A stretch of 64,000 nt of DNA from assembly GCF_049243985.1 (NCBI RefSeq), contig NC_135379.1, positions 20,606,001 to 20,670,000 of the forward strand, in the 5' to 3' direction. The stretch's first letter is position 1; every line of letters begins with the position of its first letter. The notes below the pieces were generated by a model, which saw only the letters and a list, made by a program, of their open reading frames with translations, searched no databases and was not told the origin of the DNA. Of this stretch, positions 35,801 to 47,800 are shown in pieces. The translations under genes were made by a program, and so were the position numbers. The DNA comes from Paroedura picta (taxonomy: Eukaryota; Chordata; Lepidosauria; Squamata; Gekkonidae).

Positions 35801-38800
35801 TTCATTCTTACCTATTATGACAAAAACTCCAGTTTCATCCCGTTTTCCTGTCATGGAATTGTACGCACTGCACCTGTATTCTTCTGCTTTTCGTGTCATC
35901 TTTTCAGATGCAACTTCCAGGTATCTTCCATGTGTAATGACATGTGTGGAGTTCTCTGATTTCTGGATCCATGAATAAGTATTTGGTGGATTGGAATCCG
36001 CTGAGCAATAAAACTGGATTGCTTCACCTTTATCAAACGTAAACACCTTCCCTATTTTCTGACCTTTCTCAGAATTCACTGTAAGTCCATAGGGTCCATC
36101 TGCATGAAGACAGAAATACTGGTGAAAAAGAACATAAAATCAACTAAATAACGTGTTTCATGTCATAACTTCTACTTATTTATTTATTTTGCAATTTATA
36201 TACCTTCCCTCTTGGCTGTCCCTCTTGGGACAGCTTACATAGTCTAAAAACATGATTCATGTAGATAAAACTAGATAAAGGATTATATAAAAACACAATT
36301 TAACACTGTTGCGTCAGTCTTGATTCCTGAGCAAGTTATAGCCAGCAAGAGAAGAAGGGGGAGGCAAGGAGGGCGGAGGGGGGGCAGGAGGGAGGTCCGA
36401 TATTTGCTATAGCTGTTATCTAGCTGGCCTCAACCATAGGCACGGCGGAAGAGCTCCATTTTGCAGGCTCAGAGAGTTCAAGCAGGGCCCTGATCACACT
36501 CGGGGGCTTGTTCCACCAGGCAGGAACCAGGTCTCTAGTTGAGGCCAGCTGTATTTCCTTGGGGCCAGGGATCCTCAGCTGCTAATTTGTATTAACTTAG
36601 TATTAATTTGAGCTCAAAACCTCACAAGCAGCTATTAAACTGCTGTAAGTAAAAAAGACATAAACATGTACCTGTACCCTCTCCCCCACATCAGTTGCTC
36701 AATCAGCATATGGGGGATTATGGCTGTTTTTTTTTCTTTTTTAAAGAGAGTACAAGGGAAATTATTTTCTTCCAGTACCCCGGACCTGATTCAGAAGAGA
36801 TCTCAGATCCCAAGCATCACAGGTGGCTTTTTGACAAGCAGTGCAGGAACACCCTTTAAATGGTGCAACTTTAATGAACTGCATGATTCCCCTGTCCTTG
36901 GGGTTGCATATAAGTAAACACATAAGCATTTTGGCTGCAATCCTGAAAAACACTTACCTTTAGGTAAGCTCCATTGTATAAAATGGAGCTTACTTCTAGG
37001 TAAATATCCTAGTAATTTCACCTGCATACAGAGGTTTGTCCCATCTATATCTAGTAGAAGAAATATTTTTTTCTGCTGTCATCTACTTTCCTAAAGGGTA
37101 GGAGGTACTACAGACACCTTACAGGGTACTAATTACTGTAGTGATTTGAATACCTGAATATGTAGAGCAGTGAATGAAGCAAAGTATCATCAGTTATCCC
37201 CCCCACCCCACCCAACAACACACTCTTCCAGCTGGACTGTTTCTTGATTGTCAATTCATGAAATCCAGGCAGGGGTCAGATGCAAATTTCAAAACTTTCC
37301 ATTGCCTCACCACTCTGGCTTTAGCCTCCACTATGCTAGGATGTTCTAGAAACATCAGCTGAATCTCTTTGTCCATGAAGCCAATGTCTTTAGCGATCAA
37401 GGCGTACAAAAGCCAAGCAGGACGATCATCATTTCATTCTACGCGATGGATCACAATGGCTACAACATTATGAACAATTGTACAAACATGGCAAAGGCCT
37501 TTCTACAGAAGGGTGAAACTCTTCTGTTTACCTAGCAAAGTTAATTGCCTAAGATTTTTATTTGCAGGGGGGAAAAATCTCTAAATTAGTTTTGGAGTAG
37601 CTCTGAGTAAATAGAGATTATAGTGCTTGCAGCTGGGTATTTATTTACTGAACAATCACACAGTAGAACAAAACACAGAAACACACACTTAACAGTGATC
37701 CACATGTGTCTCACTCACCATGGCTACTCTCTCGATACATGGCCAGGTGAATTGATCTGGTCATGTATCAAAGCAACCAGGGCCTGAGGATATCTGGGGT
37801 TGGGATTTAGCTGAAATAGCAAAGAAGGGAAACGGAACATGCCACACTGGCCTGAGTCATTAGCAGGCAGCATGAAGTTCTGGGGTTGTGCGCTTCGGTG
37901 TCCAAAGCGGCTGTTCCAGCCCGAAGCCGCCAGTGCTGTGGTGCGGCGCAGAGAGGGGCAGCAGTGTTTATCTCTCTAGCAACAAGGTCTTTAGATGTAG
38001 ACTCGAAGCCTGATGTCCTTAAGTTTAATTTCTGCCTTTGAGTTTACCAAATCCCTTTGACCCCTCCATTTGAACTGAACTTTATTTCATATTTTACCAA
38101 TGTCTTTTTGACATTTTGGCTAAATATAAACTTGCCCATGTTATCTGGAGTGTTCCTATATTTTCGTGAGCATTAGGCTATGTACTTTATAAGCTTGGCA
38201 TGATCATCTCAGGTAAGAAAGGAATAGGTTGATTTTTCCTTTAAAGCTTTCTTTGGGTCCCAACTGGCTGAGCCTAACAAGGCATATATTAGCTCCTCCC
38301 CTAAAATAATTCTGATGTGGGCAGGCCAAGTCCTTTTTTCCCTCCCCGTTAGAAAGTTTAACATCCCTTTTTTCATTGGCTCATCTCATGTAATGGGGGG
38401 GGGGCCCTGCTTTTTGCAAGACCCGTGCTCCTAGGAAACGGATGAGATGGCAACTTAAGTCTCAAAATTTGTTATTTTGTCTGAGTCCAGAACTGCCAGA
38501 AGGGAAGGCCCGGATTAACTACTGAACTCAACCTACTTAGAATGTCAGCTTTGGCTGTGCAGTCATTCTGACAGGCTAATCTGTTCTTTTGAGTTTTGCC
38601 CTGATCTCTTTCTGTACAAAATGCATTAACTGTGTAGTACATTTGTTCTTCAATTAATAGACAAATAGAAAGTAGTCCTGATAAAAGCATCTGTTAGAAG
38701 CAATGTTTATTTTTCCAAATAAAAAAGCATTTAGGTTTAAGGACGTGTTTGGTATAATTCTCTCAAAACTCTTTCTTTTCCAGTATGGTTCTCAGCGGAC

Positions 38801-41800
38801 TGAAGCTTTTCACTTACTAAAACCTATTTACTAAATGGCTTGTAAAATAATAAATCACCACTTCTTAGCAACAATTTACTTCTCACTGGGAACATGACCA
38901 ATTGCTCCTGTCACCGTGAAACTGTTATCCATCTTGGTTCCAAACAGATGGTAAGTATTGACTGTGAGTGACCTTTTTTTATTATTACTGTAACTCTCTT
39001 GGCAGAAATGGCATATGGCATATGCAGAGCCTGGAGCTGCACTTCTTGAGAGAAGAAGTAGCTGGAAAACAGGACTGCTGTGTACAAGTTTTAAATTGAA
39101 TTATGTGACCTGAAAGTAAAAATCTGGCAGATGAGATCATTGTTCTCTGCTGCTGCTGACTTCCATGCTATTAACTTTACTGGTATCTAACCATCGGTTC
39201 CATGTTTGAGATTTATGTTACTGTAGCATGGCGTTCATATTGGCTATCATTCTTATTACAAAACACCCAATATGGAAAGTCATAAATCACCACATATATT
39301 TATAGATAAACTTTATTTCTACATTGCAGAATACTATGGTAGCAACTGGCAAGGGATGGATGAAATATGAAGGCAAACCAAGTGGCTTCTCTGAGATGAA
39401 TCTCTCTCTGTGTTAATAAATTTAGCCAGATCTGCAGATACTTAAATCTAGAGAATGGAAAAGGCAAGACAGATCTTTCTACAACCTTGAGGAAAGCCCA
39501 AGAATGGAAAAGGCAAGACAGATTTTTCTACAACCTCGAGGAAAGCCCCAGATTCCTCAAACCCCCCCCATGAATGGTTAAAACCCTCTATTGTTGTGGC
39601 TGTTGCTAGGCAACCAAAACAATATTGTTGGTTGAAGCCTTGCTTTGTTTGTAGGTAACAAAAATAATGAACTGGTAGGGGTGGGTCCCAGTGAAGAGAC
39701 AATTATAGAATAATACAGATGCACTGGGAAACCAATATGGTAATAAAATATCCAAATTGGACTTAGTCGTTTCTCTTCAGTTTCAGTAATTCTTTTATTC
39801 TTATTTCACACAAGTCCCAACGTGTTTCGCTAAACTTAGCTTGTGGCGCTTCAGACGCGTTTAGCTATTGTATGACCTTATACTGTCAAGAGATTCCTTA
39901 ATAAGTTGAAGTTGGTTCTTAAATATAAAAACTGTCCCTTGAAAAAGCTGTAGGCAGGGCTTTGCTGCTCCCTTCCATTACTTCAGATTGTCAGATCTTT
40001 GCTTCATGTCTATCAACCATGAAATTAATTTGGTCAGAGCTGCTAGAGCATAAAGAATGGAGGGGAGCCATTGCATCTGAGAGAGTGGACATCAAGAAAA
40101 AGGTCTGTAAGGTCTGAAAAACGTCAGGAAATCAAGAAAAAGGTCTGTAGGTCGACAGGGAAGCTTATTGAACCCTATGGTGGATTTATTATTAAACAGC
40201 ATTGTTCAGGGATGATGGTGTTCAGCTCTTAAAGTAAGGAATGGGGATTTGGCTCTATGATATCCGTGATGCCTTGTTTTGTTAGCTACACGCTTAGAAG
40301 CATTGGCTCAGAGTGGTATTTTACTTTCGCAGCAATGCAGTGGGATGAATAACGCTAACATGCTGTCTTCCCAAAAGGGCCCAAATGAATTTTGTCTTGG
40401 ATTTAAGCCTGGGTTTCTCATATCCAAGCCTGACATTCTAGTTTCAGCACCATACCTAGCCCTTAACTTTCAAACCATTCCATTCTCTCTTTCATATATG
40501 CTGCTAAGAAGGATATTCATTAGCCCATCATAATGGATTAAAGTAGCCCTCTCAAGTCTATAGAGTCATGTTGACATTGCATACTATTATGAAACGTAAT
40601 TGGGTGGGCATAGAAAGAAGTAAGAAGAGAAAGCACAGCAGGACAAGTCATTGTAGACTATGCACAACTTAAAAGGCAACCAAGGAATAGTTTTGGTTAA
40701 TGAATACATGAAGCTGCCTTATACTGTGTCAAATCACTGACATCAAGGTCAGTATATCAACTCTGACAGACAACAACTCTCCAGAGTCTCAAGTAGAGGT
40801 ATTTCACACCTGTTATCTGATACTTTTGCCTGGAGATGCCATAGATTGAACCGGGAAACTTATACACATGAGGCAGATGTTCTATTACTGAACCACAACT
40901 TCACAGATTTATTACTGAAAGTATCATCAGGAGTTGAGGGTTTCAAATGCATGTGGCCCATTAAATTGAAACTGCTCACAACTGTGTAGGTAAATTGATA
41001 CAAACCTCTTTGGAATAAGTTGGATTTCTGCATATGATAATGGAAAGTCCATCTGTTCAGTCTTAATTCTTTTACTGTATTAGTTATCTTGTTTTGTTGT
41101 TTTTGTTATTTAATTTCTAAGCTTTATATTTGCTTACAGTCACTGTTTTTGTTATGCTGTTTTGGGACCTGTTTTAACCCCCTTAGAAAACAAAACTTCC
41201 TTCAAGAGAGGGTTGAGCAAACCAGTTGCTTAAAACTAGATTAAACAGAGTAATTTGTCATAGCCCTTTGTCTTGTAAGTCAAATCTCTCCAGCTCCAGA
41301 ATACTGCACATTCTTAACATTATTTCTAACCCAACAAAGGATGTCATAGTTTTTGCCATGTTGATCCCAGTCAAATGTGGAATCAGATTATGCAAACACT
41401 TTACTATAATAGTAACTATATTTTAAAAGCAAAACAAACAAAAAAAAAAAAGAGAGAGAGAATGTATTTTCTGACTAAGAAATAACTGGTTTCTATGACA
41501 AACCTCATTTTAAATACCCCTACTATTTAAAAGGAAACTTGCCTCCCTTGGTGGATAAAAAGCAAAATAGGCCTAGACTCCCAACCCAAAAAAAAGACAT
41601 TTTAACCAGTTTCTTTTTTAAAGAGCCCCAAAGAGGACACAACAAAAAAAGAGAAAGAAGACATTTGGTAACCCTAGCTGTGGACAATCTAATTGATGTA
41701 ATAGGTGGAAATGTAAGCAAATATACTGACTGTACATTTTAAACATTCTAGAAATAATACATTGTTATAACATGGAGTTTAGGGTACAAGGGCGGGTGAA

Positions 41801-44800
41801 CACAGAGTTTTCCATCCATTCTGTATGGATTATTCATTTGTCTTCAGGTCTCTTCAGGAACAGGCCTTGTGTCATCATGGATCTTCAGTCTGATGGTACA
41901 CGTTTCAGTTTGGTGCCAAAGCCTTCTATTTTATTTATTTATTTATTTATTTATTTAATATTTATATTTATATACCGCCCTACCCCAAAGGCTCAGGGCG
42001 GTTTACAGGGAACAGGAAACAGGTACAGATAACATGAGGTAACACATGTGACAACAGCAATAACAATACAGCAACAATAACCCCAACATGATAACAGCAA
42101 TAATAATATGATAGAACTGCAAAGGAACCTCAGCTCAACTCTTACTGGGACCCAGTGCGTTAGGCACATTAGTGGTGGTCAAAACAGGAGGTGGGGGGCC
42201 TGAGGGCCAATTGGAAGCGATGGTCCGGGTCAATCTCAACCAAATGCCTGGTGGAGGAGCTCCCTTTTGCAGGCCCTGAGGAACTGTTTGGGTTCTCAGT
42301 TGCCTACTGTGATACTGATTTGTTTTCTACCTGCTCACTCTCATCCTCTCAACTAATGCACACAACAATATAAACATGCAACAATAATAAATATCATCTA
42401 CTCACAGTATATTGTTGGCATGATCACATCACTCTGCAGGGCACTGACAGAATTGCTGGCCAAACAGCTGTAATTACCAACGGCCTCTTTAACAACAGGG
42501 ACAATTGACAGTGTGTCATGGTTTGCAGACAAAGAGTAGTTGGTGCTGGCTTCAATGGGATTTCCATTTTTCATCCACTGGAAGATAACCCGTGTGCCAT
42601 TTCTCACAGTACATTTCAAAGTAATATTTCCCTTGTATTCCACAACTCCAGCTGAAGGTTCAGTGTATATCACTGGTTTTGTGACAGGAACTGTAATAGA
42701 AGAGAGATAAGAAGTTAGTCCAAGATATTTCTATTTACATTAGACTATTTGTAATTCAGTGGTCTTATTCCAAATGGGGCTTATTCCTGGGAAAGTGTTC
42801 TTAGAACTGCAGCCTATATCACTTGAAGCTGTGGCAGGGTTCATCACTGTTCTCTGATGTAAAGAACTAAGGCAAGCAAGAAAAAAAAGCACAAGAGGAA
42901 CAGGTTCTATCCTAGCCTTGATTCTACTGCACTAATGTTATGCTTCCACTGAGTATTACAAATGTAACTTCCCCACACCTGCAGTCTGAAACAATACATG
43001 TGTCTATGATTTAATTCCTATTTCCTAAAAGAGAAAAATTGTTTCTCTGCCCCCTCATTCTGCAGCACGTATAAACCAGATTTATTCCTGCACAATAGTT
43101 GCATGATATGAACTACTAGTCCTTATGGGGATGGCTGCCTTTAAGAAACTCTAAATAACCAGTTAGATGTAAACTGGAAATGTTCTTTTTTAAAGAAATA
43201 AACAAAGCACATGAAACACATATGCAAGATTGCCTAAAGAAAACAAGAGATGTAACCTTCCACCCCTTAAGCCTTCACAGAATCAGCCTCTCCGTCAGAT
43301 GGCTATCCAGCCTTTGTTTAAAAATTTCCAAAGAAGGAGAACCCACCAGCTTCCGAGGAAGCCTGTTCCACTGAGAAACAGCTTTAACTGTCAGGAACTT
43401 CTTCCGGATGTTGAGATGGAATTTCTTTTGAATTATCAAATCATCAAATGTCTCACCATGCAGCATTTATTAATTTTAGACCTAGGACCTAGAAATTCTT
43501 CCCTTAATCTCTGCCCGCTGGATTAATTAAGGGGACTAGTTATAGTATGTTGTGAGGATTTACACTCCAGAGCTTTGTGATTTTGCATTTGGCCAACCGG
43601 TCACTCCTTAAGAAACTCCATAACTTTTGAAAAAGGTCATGCTACTTACCATCAACAGTAACATGAATATTTTGTCTTGCTGATATTCTCTCATTTCCAG
43701 CTATTTTGATTTCAACAGTATATCTGCCTTCGTCGCTAAAGTGTAAAGACTTTATCAGCAGTGATGCATTTGGAGGTGTACATGTGAATTTGTGCTGATA
43801 TTCCAAGTCTGAAACTACTGTCTGATTTACAGACATAAGCAAAGGTATGGCCTGCATCGATGACCCTTCAAACATCCATTTTATCTGAATATCAGAAACT
43901 GTTATGTTGAAATGATAGCCAACTAACAGTTGGAGTGGCTGCCCTTCGATGCCATGGATTGTATGTGATGGTACCGTCAGCTTTAATGCAGAACAAACAC
44001 CTAAAAAAGTTAAGAAGCTATTAAATTGGGAAAGATTTTAAAAATCTCAGTTGCAAATAAGCAGAACACCATACCTTGTTGCAATAAGCAATTTTTAAAA
44101 TTTTATTTAATTTTATTTATTTTATTTATTTTAATTAATTATTTGATTAAAGGTCTATTCTGCCCTCCCAGTTAAATGGCTCATTTAGATATATAAAACA
44201 CAAATATCATTAAAAAAATTAAAATAAAATTACAAAACAATCAAACATGTAAACAGTAGGTCCGCATAAAGATTTTTAACAAGTGAACATATATATGGAT
44301 TGAATATCAACAAAGTCGTGAGAATATCATTTGATCACCCAGAGCTAGTCATCAATCAGGGGGTGTTTAGGGGAGACCTGGTTGATATTATTTCACTGGC
44401 CCCAAACCAAAAGCCTGGTGGAAGAGCTCCATTTTACAGGCTCTGTGGAGCTGTGCCAGCTCCGTATCCGTCTGGCCAATAGTCATTACACACAGGGAGC
44501 TGACATACTGAGATAAAGAAGGATAATTTTAGAAAAAGAACATAATACATAAATGAAAAAATGCATATATGGAAAAAAAGCTTTAAAAAGTAATGAAAGC
44601 ATACTGTGCCACAATTTGCAACCACTGATAGGATCATCCAGGATCTCAGCCTACAGGCAGAGCAGAATTTACAACTTTTGGGAATGCTGTATAGAAATAT
44701 ATTGAATATATACACAATCATCATAGTAGGTACCCATGGGAAGGTATTTATGTACCCTACACATGTCTGCCTCTTGTGAAATAGAACACAGTGGAGGCTT

Positions 44801-47800
44801 ATGGTCAAAACAGATGGGTCTGTGCAGCATTTGTACTGTTTAAACCTTGGCTAAGCAAAGAACAGCTGAAAAATAATGCTTTTGTTTTTGCTGTCAGGAA
44901 GGGTGGAGCTGCCTGTAGGGGATGTAGACTTGTCCTTTCTAAATATGGTTTAATGATTTATTCAGATGTAATTAATGTGGAAGGACTGCTATACAGCCAC
45001 CAGAAGGAAGCAGGAATTAGGGAAGCTGTAAAACAAGACTCTTTGTCTACTTAGTTTTCTACAGAAAACTGTACAGTCTTTTTGGAAGCAAAAGGGGATC
45101 ATCTTCTCTTTGTGTTACCAGCAGAAAAACTGGTTGGTCTTAAGGAAGCAATTCTCTCACTACCCCCATAGCTTCAGTATCAGGTTGAGACAAAGACTGG
45201 CTCATCTTATGTGAGTGTTATAACTATTATTGCATCCTTGTATTTAATGTTAAAATTTTTAGAGAAAGCTTTGCTTACTTTTGCCTCAAAATCCATATTT
45301 TTTACCAGTGCAAGTTGATCAGGACCAGATCAGGGATTTAGGTTTTCTCCTTCACTTGTACTCTTTCTTTCTCCCAAATGGGAATCCAAAGCAGTTTACA
45401 TTGTTCTCCTTTCCTCCATTTTAGCCTCACAACAGCCCTGGGAGGTAGGTTAGATTGTCTGGCCCTTTCTGCACACACAGATTCCCCCCCACCCCCCATT
45501 ATCACAGAAATTGAGGTATTATCTCTTTAATTTGAATCCCATGCTTGCACTCTGCACCTTTAAAAAAAACCCTTTCCTTTGGAATTGCAGAATATGTATT
45601 CTGTATAGTAATGAGAAAAAAAATGAATGCTCTTGCAGCACTGAGGGGTTTTTTTGGGGAGGGATGATGCATTGCTTGACTAGAGGGGGAAATAAATGAT
45701 GAAGGGGAGAACACAGTAAGTGCAGCAGGAATAATCTCATATAACAGTTTCAAAAAACACACCCAGAATAAACCTGACCAATAAGCAGAGACCTGACCAA
45801 TAAGCAATAAGCACACCGCACAATGTGAATGATGGAGGAGTGGCTTCTGAGAGGCTAGGAAAGGGAGGAGGAATCTGAGGGAATTGTTATGCTTTTGAAT
45901 TACCTTTGCCTTCTGAGCAAAGCAAGCTTAAAAACCCTGTAGAAGCAGTGAAGGGAAAGTAAAACGAACTCTGAGGGGAGGAAAATGCAGAACAAAAAAA
46001 GAGAGCCCAACCCAAGTGCACAGTGGTGAAAGGCAGACTGAAAAATACCCAATGGGAATGCATGGTGAAAGCAAAGGAAAATACCAGTGCATAAATGGCC
46101 AGTGCGTGAGTGGGCCATGGTCACCTAGCAACCTTCCATGGTAAAGTAGAGATATGAACCAGAGTCTCACAGATCCTGGTCTGACAATGTATGTCACTAC
46201 TATTCCACAGCATTTGGCATATCAACTATATGTTGCTTAAAAAAAACCCAACAACACTTGTTTGAAGGCCCACAAGTCTCCGAAATGCAAAAATAGTTAG
46301 AGAGAAAGTTTGTTTACATGTTTTTTTACCCCAATGATATCTTGAGGTCAGTTTATCTGTGTTGCATATCAACAGGCTCAATTTTATCAAAGTGACCTCC
46401 AAGTGGAGCTCAGGCTGCTTTCTGCCTTGAAATGTTAGCAACCACAACACCACCTTTGTTGACTGGAAACATCAGGCAGCTTTTGTTTAAATAAAAAAGT
46501 GACATCATTTTTTGTGTCTCATGCATCAGCGAAGAAAGCTCCAGTGTTCCTTTTTTTAATTTTCAAGGTGTATCCGTGCATGTCTCAGTAGCCTGAGTTT
46601 AATTTTCCAGTTTTGCATTTTTATCACCATTTATTTCTAAGCAGAGCAACTCCTCAATTAATTGGGCTAGAGATGTACTACAAAACAAAAGGAAGCTGAG
46701 AACCCAGAGAAAGTAGTAGATCACACCAGCCAATTACTATAATAGTGATGCAGTATTCTACAGCAGCAATTACTGATGACTTTTTGAATAAAACCCAGAG
46801 GAAAGTCCTCCCGTGATATGGCAAAGAAAATGACAGCTGTGAAGGACTGATGGAAAGTGAATGGTACTAACATAGGTGGGACCTTCAAAAATGTATGCCT
46901 TCCTATGCGGTATACATACCTGTATGTGGATGTGACTGTCAGGAGTGTATATAAGAAAATATCTAAGAAAGCTCTGTACTGTACAGTAGATAAAGCCAAA
47001 CCCACCTACTGAAATGTATCTGGCTGTGCTGTCAAAAGGGCTTAACTGGATTGCTGCTTTGGAGTTCTGCATCAAAACTAGGCAGGTGGTGGACAGCTGA
47101 TGCATTCTAAACGGGTCTGTCAGTTTCAGAGCATCAGTATCAGCACCTGTTACCTGTAATATTGTAGGCACAGAACCGAGACTACCAGGGTCTAGTTAGC
47201 ATCCCCAAAAGTAACACAGGATCATTTCCTCCCTGTTACATATATTATTTAGCTCTGGGAGTAGTAAGACACTGGTTGTTTGCATTTTCATCCAGGATGC
47301 AATCAATGACCAGGTATGTATATCTTAAAACTGAATGAGACTGAAACCATAATTGTTGTGAGTGATTTGGCTAGGACGGTGGTTTTCAACCTGGGGACTG
47401 GAACCCCTTTGGGGGTTGAACTACCCTTTCACAGGGGTCACGGCAGGGAGAGCAGCTTGGCTGGGGGGGGCGCCACACCACGCCACGCCACACCACCACT
47501 GTTGCCACTCCTCCTGAAGGCACCTACCAATTTAAATTTATAACCAATCTATATACAATCATGAACAATGCATCTTCATGCCTTTGGTCAGTTTTGGTTT
47601 AATTTATGTGAAAGAACACTTGCATAATTTTATGGTTGGGGGTCACCACAACATGAGGAACTGTATTCAAGAGTTATGGCATTAGGAAGCTTGAGAATCA
47701 CTGGGCTAGGATATCCTCCAAGGACATGAGGGATCTAGAGGGCAAGAAGCCTGGCCTTTTCCATAGGGATCAAGGAAAATTCCTAAAGCATCACGATCGA

